A stretch of DNA of 64,000 bases from Theobroma cacao. Taxonomy: Eukaryota; Streptophyta; Magnoliopsida; Malvales; Malvaceae. The stretch is from NCBI RefSeq assembly GCF_000208745.1, contig NC_030856.1, forward strand, positions 17,827,470 to 17,891,469, written 5' to 3'. The notes beneath the pieces are model-generated. The model was not told the DNA's origin and did not search any database. It was given only the letters and a program-made list of their open reading frames with translations. A program made the translations under genes and the position numbers. Shown here one piece after another: positions 21,786 to 33,420 of this stretch. The stretch's first letter is position 1. The number at the start of each line of letters is the position of its first letter.

Positions 21786-23204
21786 ATCAAAGAAGCATAA
21801 AGTAAAGATGAGTTTTTAACTAAGGCCTTAGAGGGTCCTTAAGGAAGGAAAGGGAAGATATTTACTAAAGGCACAATTGGGGTATTGAGGTATGGAACCA
21901 GACTTTATGTGCCCGATAGTGATGGATTGAGGAGAGAAATATTGGAGGAAGCGCACATGGCAGCCTATGTGGTACATCCAGGGGCTACAAAGATGTATCA
22001 AGATTTGAAGGAGGTGTATTGGTGGGAAGGACTCAAGAAAGATGTAGCTGAGTTTGTCTCCAAGTGCCTGGTTTGTCAACAAGTGAAGGCAGAACATCAA
22101 AGGCCTGCGGGACTACTACAGCCGTTACCAGTACCCGAGTGGAAGTGGGAGCATATTGCCATGGACTTTGTAACAGGTTTGCCTCGAACTAGTGGGGGCT
22201 ATGACTTGATTTGGATCATAGTAGACCGGTTAACAAAGTCAGCCCATTTTCTTCCAGTTAAGACTACTTATGGTGCTACCCAGTACGCTTGAGTTTATGT
22301 AGATGAGATAGTATGATTGCATGGCATCCCCATTTCTATAGTATCTGACAGAGGAGCTCAGTTCACCAGTAGGTTTTAGGGAAAGTTGTAGGAAGCATTA
22401 GGCACTAAGTTGGATTTCAGCACAGCTTTCCACCCTCAGACTGATGGACAGTCTGAATGGACGATACAAACATTGGAAGATATGTTGAGGGCTTGTGTAA
22501 TAGACCTTGGGGTCAGGTAGGATCAATATCTACCCTTAGTGGAGTTTGCCTACAATAACAGTTTCCAAACTAGCATCCAAATGGCACCATTTGAGGCATT
22601 ATATGGACGGAGATGTAGGTCACCCATTGGATGGCTAAAGGTAGGAGAAAGGAAACTTTTGGGGCCTACGTTGGTCCAAGATGCAACTGAGAAGATACAT
22701 ATGGTTCGGCAGAGGATGTTGTCAGCACAAAGGAGGCAAAAGTCATATGCTGATAATAGACGGAGAAACTTAGAGTTTCAAGTGGGAGATCACGTATTCT
22801 TGAAGGTTTCACCAATTAAAAGGGTAATGAGGTTGGGCAAGAAAGGAAAACTAAGCCCTCAGTATATAGGACCCTTTGAGATCTTAGAAAGGGTTGGAGC
22901 AGTGGCTTATCGCTTGGCGCTGCCACTAGACCTCTCGAATATTCACCCCGTGTTTCATGTGTCCATGCTTAGGAAGTACAACCCGGATCCATCACATGTA
23001 ATATGGTATGAAACCATTCAGTTGCAAGATGATCTAACCTATGAGGAACAACCAGTAGCTATCCTTGATAAGCAAGTTAAAAAGCTCCGTTCAAAGGATG
23101 TAGCCTCAGTGAAAGTATTATGGTGAAACCACACTAGTGAAGAGGCAACGTGGGAAGCCAAGGAGGAGATGCGAACCAAATATCCACACCTCTTTGATAC
23201 TTAG
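21786..23204 (+). pseudogene. Element A integrase with chromodomain-like tail
   Basis: The HHCC zinc domain is visible from 21950 (H...H in EAHMAAYVVHPG, C-L-V-C at about 22068-22079). The catalytic triad is complete: Asp at 22164-22166 (MDFVTGLP), Asp at 22347-22349 (VSDRGAQF) and Glu at 22455-22457, the last two 36 codons apart (D-D-35-E). The GPY/F-like region is PQYIGPFEILERVGAVAYRLALP, followed by HPVFHVSMLRKY. The tail to the stop at 23202-23204 (EEATWEAKEEM, then YPHLF) looks like the C-terminal half of a chromodomain, as in Tekay/Del chromoviruses. Stops occur after TYGATQYA (22290), shortly after (near 22315), near 22380 and 22518, and at 23124. Integrase would insert the cDNA, and the tail may steer it to marked chromatin. 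Confidence 0.9.
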
Positions 23205-23253
23205 AGGTACGTTATCTTATAGTTGAATTTAAATTCGGGGATCGAATTTCTTG

Positions 23254-23266
23254 AAGTGAGGGAGAA
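23254..23266 (+). other. Polypurine tract of element A
   Basis: AAGTGAGGGAGAA immediately before the 3' LTR start TGTGAGACC. Confidence 0.85.
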
Positions 23267-25737
23267 TGTGAGACCTTAACCTCTATAAGCTCATAACTAG
23301 GCATAGACACAATAACACGGTCTAGGGATAATTTCGTCATTTCCTTAGTAAGCCCATAAAAGTAAGATTTTAAACAATATTATGGCCTAAGTAGGCCTAA
23401 GGCATAATTGAATGATGAAAATATGGGTAAAATGACAAGAAAATAAAAATATTGATGATTTCCATGGTAGGGGCAAAATGGTCATTTTTCACCTTGGGTT
23501 AAAATTTTTAAGTTTTCATGAACCCGAACATTTTTAGACCATTATGGACCTTGTCCCAGTGTCAAAGGAGTAAAAAGATTGCATAAAAGATTATAGGAGA
23601 ATAAGCTAATTTATGGAGGGGCATTTTGGTAATTTAAGTGGAGTGGATAACCATGGGCTATAAATATCTTTTTCTTTCAGCAGCTTCTACATTCTCCAGC
23701 AGCTTTTCTTCTTCTTCTTCTTCTCTTTCACGTTGCTTCCCAACCTCCATGGAAGCTCCACAACCTACCTCAAATTAACTCTACTTTTCATGCTTTTGGT
23801 GCACCCTTTCATAAACCCTTGTGCTCTTCTACTCTTTCTCTTTAAAACCCTTGAAAAATCCCACTTCCATACTTTCTCTCACTAGCTAGGTGTTTAGAAA
23901 AAGAAAGTGAAAGAAGGCCCCTATAATAGCTTGGGAATTGTTGGAAAGAATTTCAATGTTATAAAGCTATCAAGCTGAGTAGTAAACTAAAGTTGATTTT
24001 TAGTGTTGAGAATGATTAGTAAGTAGACTTGTGAGTGTTTTGTAGTTGAGGTGATCCACTCATTTTAGAGTGATTAGTGTAGTGAAAATAAATAGCCATT
24101 TAAATGGCAATTGAAAGCTAGCTAAGAGATAGCTTTTAGGGTTTATTGTATGTGAATTAACATAATGGTGATGTTAATGTGATGATAGGTTCAAACGAAG
24201 CCACACCATCCCAATTGGACCATTAGTGAAGTTAGAGTCGATTAAAGGCTCAACAAATACCGGTGAGTGAACTTGCATTTCAAAATAGTTTTGGGAATGT
24301 GAATGATTTATTCAATCTTTCTTAAAAACTATTGCCATGGGAACAAGCTTTTGATAAATTGATTCTATTTGTGACATGTGGCTGTTATGGATTGTTGAAC
24401 TACTACATTATGTTTATATATATATATGAATAATGTTGTGTAATGATATTGACACGGCTATGTGCGAGTGGGAGTGCACATAAGCCGTTGCTGACCCAGC
24501 TATGTGCAAGTGGGAGTGCACATAAGCCGTTGCTGACCCGACTATGTGTGAGTGGGAGTGCGCATATGAGATGATGATGATGGGAGGGTGTACATGATGA
24601 TTGATATATATATATACATATATGGTATATAGTTGTAATGCAAAATGTGAGCATTTGACTTGTTGAAATTTGGAAATTTGTATGTGTTTCATGTTGCTTT
24701 TGTTATTTTAGCAAGATGGCTTTGTTTTGAGGGAAGTGGAAATTTTTTTTCTTGGTGCTTTGATTCTCGCTACAGCAAGAAACTCTCGGATTGTGAGGGC
24801 TTTCACCAGACTTGGTTCTCGCTGCAGCGAGAAAGTAACTGTAGCTTCTGTAGCGAGAAACTCTCTGTTTGTCCAACTGAATTTTACTGCAGTGAGAAAC
24901 CTTCTGTCCATTTTGCTATTTTGTGGGTTTTTGCCCTTTTTTTCATTTCATTTATACCATAGTTGAGCATGGACTTCCAACATTAAGGAGTAAATGAATT
25001 AAGTTTAAAATGAGGAGGTTTGGTGAGAAACCCTCTGTTAGTTGATAATTTAAATCAAGTGTCGCTGCAGCAAAAACTGCAGTGAGAATGCCTTTCAGCT
25101 GTAGTGAGGACTCGTAGTTGATTTGACTTGATTCGCATGAATTCTATTAAAGTTTTCACTCTCCAAATCCTTTGTTGAGCATGGACCCTTTTCATAAAAT
25201 GATTTACTCATGTGGAGTTTACATGAGGGGCTTTAAAAAGAACTAAAACAAATTGCATTGTTTTGAAAAATGAATGCATCATGATTTCATTAAACATTCT
25301 TTATGGTATGCTTGTTCCCTTCTTGTTCACTCACTAGGTTTATACTCACTGTTTTCAACTTCATGTTTTCAAATCACGAGGCAGCTGGTAACTAGGTTGA
25401 AGTGTCTTTGTATATTCGACCTTTGGTAGGTGTCTCAGCATTCAGTAGCTGTACATTTGTCTGAGTCTCTTTGCTGGAAGTCGAGTACTCTTTTGTTGTG
25501 TATAGACAAACCAATGTAAATTATTAAATTATGTTTAGACAAAATATGTACTCTATTATTGGTATGCCACTATGAGATGGAAATGTTTAGTATTATTTTG
25601 ATTCAAAGTTATAAAATGTGACTTAGCAACTTTTAATGGAATGGTGAAAAGGTTATATTAATAGGCTTGCTTGGGCTTAGTGGACTACGTCCATTGGGCT
25701 CATGTGCCAATCATGGCCTAGAATTTGGGTCGTGACA
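23267..25737 (+). repeat. Element A 3' LTR
   Basis: 2471 bp with intact TGTGAGACC...GTCGTGACA ends. It is highly similar to the 5' LTR, differing by scattered substitutions and small length changes, notably in the minisatellite and palindrome cluster. TATA box at 23659-23666. Confidence 0.92.
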
Positions 25738-25742
25738 ATATC

Positions 25743-26464
25743 CATACAATATGATAACGTAGGAACCATTTATATGGCACATTTTCACAAGATAAAAATA
25801 TTTCACCAAAGGCTTGTTCCCCGGGTATTTGTTTTTTAAACCAAAAACAAATGGACTTTCAAACGATTGATTTAAACATGTAGGTACTTCCCAACACATT
25901 TTGAAATGCAAGTTCTCTCACCGGTATTTGTTAAATCCTTACTCAATTCCACTTCCTCTAATGGTTCAAATGGGGCGGTGGAGCTTCGTTGGAACCTATG
26001 ATCATAATAGCATCACAATTAACTTAATTCACATAAATATGGATCTAGAAACTATCTCTTAAATCATGTTCTGCTAGTTATTCCTAACTTGTTTCCAACT
26101 ACTATTAAGTGGTTATCTATTTTCACTACTATAGTCACACTAAAATGAGTAAACCACCTAAACTACAAAATATTCACAAATCTAGCCACTAGCCATTCTC
26201 AACCACTTAAAAAAATCAACTCAATTTCATTACTTACCTTTGTAGCTTTGTAGTTGAATTTCCTTTCAAAAGCTTTCAATTTCTTATGAAAAATCTCTCT
26301 TTCTCTCTCTAGAATGTCCAACTAGTGAGAGAAAGTATTAGGGAAAGGGTTTTAAGGGTTTTATGGTGAAAAAGTAAAAGAGCACAAAGAACTTTGTGAA
26401 TGGGTGCACAAAAACATGAAAATCGAGGTTAACTCAAGAAAATCTATGGAAGTTTCAAAGCAAG
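25743..26464 (-). repeat. Element B 3' LTR, middle segment
   Basis: Continues the B LTR after element A (matches 36085-36593 and 38770-38980). It contains TGTAGCTTTGTAGTTGAATT at 26241-26260, the uninterrupted counterpart of the retroposon insertion site in the 5' LTR, and a donor-like CAAAGGTAAGTAATG on the minus strand at about 26230-26244. It ends at the H duplication GCAAG (26460-26464). Confidence 0.88.
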
Positions 26465-29261
26465 TGTCAAACCCTATTCTATAAAATAATTACGACGTCA
26501 TTTACATGCTCAATAGAATATTTGCATATTTAGGAAGTTCGAGGAATCGTTAAAAGACGATATTGCCCCTAATGGTACCATTAAGTAGATTAAGCCTTGA
26601 ACTAGTTCAAATAGGAATTTTAAGGTGAAATTAAGATTTTCACAGTTCAGGGATGACTCAAAATGGTAATTCGGAGTTCAAGGATCAATTTGGAGTTAAA
26701 CCGAAATTTTTACTATCCAGGGGTAAAATGGTCATTTGCCACTTGGGGACAAAATGAGAATTTTTAGAAAAGATTTTTTGGCCCCATTTAACTTATTGGA
26801 GTATGATTTGAGTATTGGAGTATGATTTGAGGTTTAGAAGTGAAAAATTTTAATTTCGGTATAATTTGGAGTATAGGGGCGAAATGGTAATTTTGCCACT
26901 CCGGGGGCAAATCGATAAATTTTCACCCCTGACACTTGTCAAGACCAAGGGATTTTATTCATCATGGAAATGGATAAATATGAGAAATGTGTGGTGGAGA
27001 ATTAAAGAATTAAAAGTCAAATATTTAAAATTTGAACCAATAAGAAAATGCCATGTGTCATGTTTTTATTATTTTATTATTTCTTTATAAAAAGGCAAAA
27101 AATCAGCCCATTTCTCCCATAGTGATCAGCCAAACCAGAAGAGAAGAGAAACCAAGGAAGAACAAACCCTAGGTGGGAAAAATCAAAGAGAAAGTGTTGG
27201 AATTCAAGGATTTGATCAAGCAAAGGTAAAATTTCTTTGATTTTGCTAGTGATTTACCTTACCCATGCATTTTCCCTTAATTTCCATGGTTAAATTACAT
27301 GCTTTCATGATGAATTCATGGCTGGTCAAAATGGGTATGGAGAGAGAATGATCTTGGATTGGTTTGATTTTTAGGTATGTTAGTGTTTTTAGGTGATTAA
27401 TGATGTGTAGCATGAAAACAAGTGAAGAAAACCACCAAAGGTTTGGAACCCATCAATAGCCGAATTCTCTAAGTGAATAATGAGGAAGAATGGGATGTTA
27501 TTCTAGGTGATTTGATTAAGAAATAATAGTTTTTGGTGTAGGAATTAATGAATTATGGAGAGAAAATTAAGTAGGAAAAATCACGGAGTTAGTGTACCAT
27601 TGTTGGCCGAAAGTTCCAAGAAGAAAAGTGAAGATAAATTTTGCCTAATTGTGTGTTAATTAGTTGTGCTTGGTGAATTGAGGGATTGGAAAAGAAATGG
27701 AGCAAGTTGGAGTGAAATTGGACGCATTGGCCAATTTATCGGATGAAAAATCGACTTAGGCCAATATCGGGTCTAGATGGCTACCCATGCATTTTTCATT
27801 TCATATCATATATATATCGAGCCTGAAATAGCTTATGACTGTTAGACACAATTTAATTGGAATATGTGTCATGGATTATGGCTAGGTGGTGAGCCATTGG
27901 ATACGGGTATAGGACTGTACTCGCGGACTGAAAATAGGAGTATTTCTACTCCTAATACTGTGAGTAAACTTATTATCGTCTTAATTATGTAGAGTAGTTT
28001 TATACAATTATGTGATTTTATAGAAAATGGGTTTAAATGGTAAATTACTATGTTTTAGGAGAAATTGTGATTTTATAAAATGATTTTATAAATTTTCTGG
28101 AAAATTGAATACTGGTTTTGAAAATAGAGTAATTGGAGACTGCCTGCTTGTGTTATAAATTGTGTTTTAAATTATATGGCTTATAATAATATGTGAGCAT
28201 GAATGGCAAAGTTGGTATTTGTATCAAAATTACATATACTATGTATTCAACCTTGAGAGGCTAGATTGCGATAAATTGCCATGCCATGTAGATAAGGATT
28301 TTATAAATTAGGTGGTAGATAAAATAAAGATTAGCTACTGCAGTGGCTGGGTTCCGTGGACCGGCCTATTAGAGGGGCACAGTAAACTCCTTTATATTCT
28401 CACCTCAGTCGTAGAGGCGCATAGGGTATCTCCTGAGGTGGGCTTTTTGAGTGCACTTCAAGTTAACCACCATGTGAAGTAAGACTCAGTTAACGCCAAA
28501 GAATGACTACTTTTTTTCAAAATAAAAACAAGTTTTATGATTATATAAAATTTTTCACAGCCTTGGCGGACTCGATTGGATACCCCTAGTCCAGGTGTCC
28601 CTGAGTACAGGATTTGGCATGAGCCAACTTTTGAGAAATTCATGAGCCATATTGATTATTTGGTTGAAATGAATATTCGTGTTGTGAAAAATTTGCTGAA
28701 ATGAATTATTTTTAATTGTTTCCCTTTACTCGCCTTTAGATAGTTTAGATGGTGTCTGTTTACTCACTGAGATTATGTAATCATAATCTCACCCCTCTTC
28801 CTATCCATTTTTCAAGCTCAGGACAGTTTGTTGATAGTTGATTAAGACGAGAATTAATCTCAGAGTTGCATCCTAGAAAGTTAGGGTTCGTAGCCCTACA
28901 CCTTCTTGGTCAATTGAGGGCCCACGTGTCACTGTAAAAGTAATTTTATACTTCGGTTATCTGATTTAAAGTATTTATGAATATATTTAGCTTTTACATC
29001 ACGTTTTTGGTGGGTTTCGATATTTTCGAAGAAAAATGACGAAAATGCCCCTATGAGCCAGAAAATAATATTTTATTGTTTTGATTTGAAAATGACTTAT
29101 AATTTCTTGAAATATGAGATTTAATAACTGTCGCTCATCGAGGAGATGGGAAAGTTGATGCTAAGCCTTGCGGGGTTTCAATCGGCATTCGGGGTAATGA
29201 GTGCTTATCGGGATGTCGCGGCGATTGTCATGAGCCAGATGGGGAGTTCCGGGTCGTGACA
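26465..29261 (+). repeat. Solo LTR H (C family)
   Basis: 2797 bp, TGTCAAACCC...GGGTCGTGACA, flanked by GCAAG (26460-26464) and GAAAG (29262-29266), a duplication with one mismatch. Resolved ends on both sides and no internal domain mark a solo LTR. It is in plus orientation, with TATAAAAA at 27086-27093 and a donor-like GCAAAG/GTAAAAT at about 27226. Region 28320-28600 holds the GC-richer CCTTGG/GAGGGGCAC module also seen in F, the C 5' LTR and partly K. It lies in the 3' LTR of element B. Confidence 0.88.
27086..27093 (+). promoter_or_regulatory. TATA box of solo LTR H
   Basis: TATAAAAA in CTTTATAAAAAGGC, at the place corresponding to the minus-strand TATA-like sites of the C-element LTRs (46756-46765 and 53816-53825). 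Confidence 0.5.
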
Positions 29262-29266
29262 GAAAG

Positions 29267-29974
29267 CTTCCATGGAAGGTGAGAAAACATGAGAAAGGAA
29301 AAAGAAGAAGAAGAAGAAGTGCTGGAAATTTGAAGAAGCTGCTGCAAGAATGAGATTTTTATAGTTAAAGCTTATCTAAATCTTTATGCAATTACAATAA
29401 TGCCCTTAACAAGGCCACTTGTCTTCCTCGTTTTCTTGTGCAATCTTTTACTCTTTTGACACTAGAAAAGGTCCAAAATCCTCTTAAAGAGGTCCTTTAA
29501 GTAGCCTCTAAAAGTCCTAGCTTCAAAAATCCCCTAAACTTATTATTTGTGGAAATTACGTGAGGGTCGTGACTCTCAATTTCCAGCGCTGTGAAGCTCA
29601 AACGTTTTGTTCGAATCTGTTCTCTAAGCATAGTACTTCCACTTTGATGAAGATTTTTACCACCTTCCCTTCAAAACTGGGCAAAGTGGTAAACATCAAA
29701 GTTTTAGACCTGCCTCTTATCTTTCTAATGGTTTAAAAATCATGAAATTTAGACTTTTTTAGTGGGAGATATGCTTGAAAAACCGAAACATATGCAAATA
29801 GAGCAACTACCCACTATGCACCTTTCTTTACCAATTGAAATCATTTTTTAATCCTACTCATATAATGACATAAAATAATTATAAGTAACATAAAACTAGC
29901 ATCATTAGCTCAAATTAAACCTTTAACATAAGTTCTACCTCTCGTTATGCATCTATGAAGGTTGAGGTTTCACA
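29267..29974 (-). repeat. Element B 3' LTR, inner segment
   Basis: Continues the B LTR after H (matches 38980-39691) and ends GAGGTTTCACA, which is TGTGAAACCTC on the element strand, directly beside the polypurine tract. Confidence 0.9.
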
Positions 29975-29985
29975 TTTTCCCCCAC
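29975..29985 (-). other. Polypurine tract of element B
   Basis: GTGGGGGAAAA on the minus strand, touching the 3' LTR. Confidence 0.85.
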
Positions 29986-30036
29986 TAAAAGAAATTCGGT
30001 CCCTGAATTTAAATCAAACTATAAGGCAGCGTACCT

Positions 30037-31420
30037 CTACATATTAAAGAGGTGTGGATGCTTTGTTCGCATCTCCTCCTTAGCTTCCCACGTTACCTCT
30101 TCACTGGTGTGATTTCGCCATAACACTTTAACTGAGGCTACATCCTTTGAATCGAGCCTTTTGACTTGCTGATCAAGGATGGTTACCGATTACTCCTCAT
30201 AGGGTAAATCATCTTTTAGCTGGATGGTTTCATACCGTATTACATGAGATGGATCTAGGTTATACTTCCTAAGCATTGACACATGAAACACGGGGTGAAT
30301 ATTTGAAAGGTCTAGCAGTAATGCCAAGCGATATGCCACTGCTCCAACCCTTTCCAAAATCTCGAAGGGTCTTATATACCGAGGGTTCAATTTTCCCTTC
30401 TTGCCAAACCTCATTACCTCTTTTGTTGGTGAGACCTTCAAAAATACATGATCCCCCACTTGAAACTCCAAGTTTCTCCGTTTGTTATCAACATATGACT
30501 TTTGCTTACTTTGTGCTGACAACATCCTTTGATGAATCATGCGTATTTTCTCGGTGGTGTCCTGTACCAACTCAAGCCCCAAGAGTTTCCTTTCTCCCAC
30601 CTCTAGCCATCCAATGGGTGACTTGCACCTCCGCCCATATAATGCTTCAAATGGTGCCATATGGATGCTAGCTTGGAAACTGTTGTTGTAGGCAAACTCC
30701 ACTAAGGGTAGATATCGATCCTACCTGATCCCAAGGTCTATTACACAAGCCCTCAACATATCTTCCAATGTTTGTATCGTTTGTTCAGACTGTCCATCAG
30801 TTTGGGGATAGAAAGCCGTGCTAAAATTCAACTTAGTGCCCAATGCTTTTTGCATATTTTCCCATAACCTATTGGTGAACTGTGCCCCCCTGTCAGATAC
30901 TATAGAAACAGGAATACCATGCAGCTGTATAATCTCATCTACATAAAGTTAGGAGTATTGGCAACCCCGTATGTAGTTTTAACTGGAAGGAATGAGCTGA
31001 TTTCATTAACCAGTCTACTATGACCCAGATCGAGTCATAGCCCCCACTAGTTTGAGGCAAGCTCGTTACAAAATCCATTGCAATATGCTCTCACTTCCAC
31101 TCGGGCACTAGTAACGGTTGTAGTAGCTCTGCAGGCCTTTGATGCTCAGCCTTAACATATTGACAAACCAAGCACTTGGAGATGAACTTAGCTACATCTT
31201 TCTTAAGTCCTTCCCACCAATATACCTCCTTCAAATCTTGATACATCTTTGTAGCCCTTGGATGTACCACATAAATTGCCATGTGTTCTTCCTCCAATAT
31301 TTCTCTCCTCAATCCATCACTATCGGGCACATAAAATCTGGTTCCATACCTAAATACTCCATCTGTGACTTTAGTAAACATTTTTCCTTTCCTTCCTTGA
31401 AGGTCCTAAGGCCTTAGCTA
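30037..31420 (-). pseudogene. Element B integrase with chromodomain-like tail
   Basis: The HHCC domain is in the open stretch 31381-31091 (YVVHPRATKMYQDLKEVYWW, then CLVCQYVKAEHQ). The catalytic Asp codons are at 31075-31073 and 30894-30892 and the Glu at 30786-30784, again D-D-35-E spacing. The C-terminal part 30702-30190 is open (MEFAYNNSFQASIHMAPFEALYGRRC to HPVFHVSMLRKY). The chromodomain-like tail ends YPHLFNM with a stop at 30037-30039. It is very similar to element A's integrase. Stops occur between the motifs (for example around 30720 and 30955). The triad itself is unbroken, so damage is in reading frame rather than in the active site. Confidence 0.9.
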
Positions 31421-32854
31421 TGAACTCATCTTTACTTTGTGCTTCTTTGATTCGGTCCATTAAGATAGGCCTCACTCTAAAATGTGTTAGCAATGATTTG
31501 CCTCTGAAACTTCCAAATGCACACCCATGTCTCCCAAGCTATGAATCTCCCTAATCAAGGATCTTCTATCTGTAGAGATATGTGCCAAGCTCCCTATAGA
31601 TTTTCGAGTCAAGGCATTCGCCACTACATTTGCCTTACCAGGATGGTAAAGAATAGTACAATCATAATCTTTTAGTAACTCCATCCACCTACGTTACCGC
31701 AAGTTAAGATCTCTTTGCTGAAATAAATACTTCAGGCTTTTGTGGTCTGTATATATCTCATAAATCTCACCATAAAAGTAATGTCTCCAAATCTTTAAGG
31801 CAAACACGATTACTGCCATCTCTAAATCGTGTGCGGGGTAATTCTGCTCATCCCTTTTAAGCTACCTTGATGCATACGCAATCACCTTCCCATGCTGCAT
31901 TAATACAAGCCCTAAACCGACCCGTGATGCATCACAGAATACCGTATAACCCCTTGTGCCTTGTGGTAGGCTTAATACTTGAGCAGTAGTGAGACATGCC
32001 TTAAACTTCTCAAAGCTATCCTCACAAGTATCTGACCACTCAAAATTTGTATCTTTATGTGCCAACTTAGTTAGAGGGGCAACTATTTTGGAGAAGTCCT
32101 TCACGAAACGACGATAATAGCCAGCCAAACCTAAAAAGCTTCTAATCTCTGTAACTGATGTTGGCCTTGGCCACTTTTCCACTACTTTAACTTTCTTTGG
32201 ATCGACTTGTACCCTATCCTTAGATACCACATGTCCCAAGAATGCAATGCTTTCAAGCCAAAACTCACACTTGGAGAACTTGGCATACAATTGATGTTCC
32301 CTCAAAGTTTGGAGCACTATCTTAAGATGCTACTCGTGCTCCTTCCTACTCCTCGAGTAGATCAAGATGTCATCAATAAACACCACCACGAACTTATCCA
32401 AATAGGGTTTGAACACTCAGTTCATCAAATCCATAAAGGCTGCAGGGGTATTCGTAAGCTCGAATGACATCACCAAGAACTCATAGTGCCCATATCTTGT
32501 TCGAAATGCGATCTTTAGTATATCTTCATTTCGGATCCTCAGTTGATGGTACCCAAATTGCAGATCTATCTTAGAAAAACATTGTGCTCCCTGTAATTGA
32601 TCAAATAAATCATCTATTCTCGGAAGGGGGTACTTATTCTTCACCATTACCTTATTAAGTTATCGGTAGTCAATACATAATCTAAGTGACCAATCTTTCT
32701 TCTTTACAAATAGCACCGGTGCTCCCTACGGTGAGACGTTAGGACGGATGAAGCCTTTATCCAACAAATCTTCTAATTGATCCTTAAGCTCTAAGCTCTG
32801 TCGATGCCATTCCATATGGGGCTATGGATATAGGTCTAGTGTCAGGAATCAAAT
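31421..32854 (-). pseudogene. Element B reverse transcriptase and RNase H
   Basis: Minus-strand counterpart of A's 20386-21785. The catalytic F-I-D-D is at 32380-32369. Upstream is [17 protein letters not shown], preceded by the LCIDYR block, in which the codon after Arg is TAA (A has a stop one codon earlier instead). A TAG near 32325 breaks KEHE-HLKIVL. The connection domain [11 protein letters not shown] and [17 protein letters not shown] are in one frame, which A has lost. RNase H includes [14 protein letters not shown] (intact here, frameshifted in A), HDLEMAVI and [11 protein letters not shown]. Confidence 0.9.
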
Positions 32855-33420
32855 CTATGCAAAATTCAATCTCTCGCTTAAGAGGCAACTTGGTAATTCC
32901 TTGGGAAATACATCCATGAACTCATTCATTACCGATACTTGGCTTATATCTCCAACCTTCGCTTGAGTATCTCTCACAACAGCCAAGTAACCTGAACAAC
33001 TCTGTCTTAATAACCTTTTAGTAGCCATGACCGATATCAAATTGGTTAGAGCATTACTCTTATCCCTCTGAATACTAAATGATGGTTCACCGGGAAAACC
33101 AAATCTAACCAATTTATGATAACAATCCACACTAGCATGGCAAGGTGATAGCCAATCCATTCCCAAGATCACGTCAAAGTCTAAGGTGTTTAACACCACT
33201 AGATTCACCGAAGTGTCTTTGTCTTTGACTTGAATTACACAAGACTCATATTCCCATTCGGCCACAAATACCTCCTTTAAAGGAGTAGACACCACTAATT
33301 GCTCTTCTTTCCTAACATGATCTTTACCCAAACAAGATGCAAAACATGGAGAAATAAAGGAATGCGTAGCACCAGGATCAAATAATACTCAAGCATTCAT
33401 ATTACAAATAGAAAGAGTAC
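32855..33420 (-). pseudogene. Element B aspartic protease region
   Basis: The catalytic loop [10 protein letters not shown] is intact (Asp at 33379-33377), unlike in A. 33331-32855 is one open stretch containing [21 protein letters not shown] stop just before the loop (TGAGTATT region near 33390) separates it from gag. The function would be processing of the Gag-Pol polyprotein. Confidence 0.85.

Larger units (their letters stand above)
15614..25737 (+). mobile_element. Ty3/gypsy element A (chromovirus-like), near-complete
   Basis: LTRs at 15614-18123 and 23267-25737, primer site at 18128-18140, gag-pol region at 18348-23204, polypurine tract at 23254-23266. Perfect 5-bp duplication ATATC at 15609-15613 and 25738-25742. 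The total of 10.1 kb is normal for Tekay/Del-type elements. It is inserted in the 3' LTR of element B, a member of the same family, in the opposite orientation. The coding region is interrupted by many stops and at least two frameshifts, so it is not autonomous now. Confidence 0.93.

Noticed and set aside
18348..23204. Endogenous pararetrovirus (caulimovirus-like) origin for the pol sequences
   Set aside because: An integrase with D-D-35-E, paired LTRs and target duplications show LTR retrotransposons; no movement or coat protein motif is seen.
30276..31417. Plus-strand ORFs opposite element B pol
   Set aside because: Antisense shadows of integrase coding sequence, which reads well on the minus strand.
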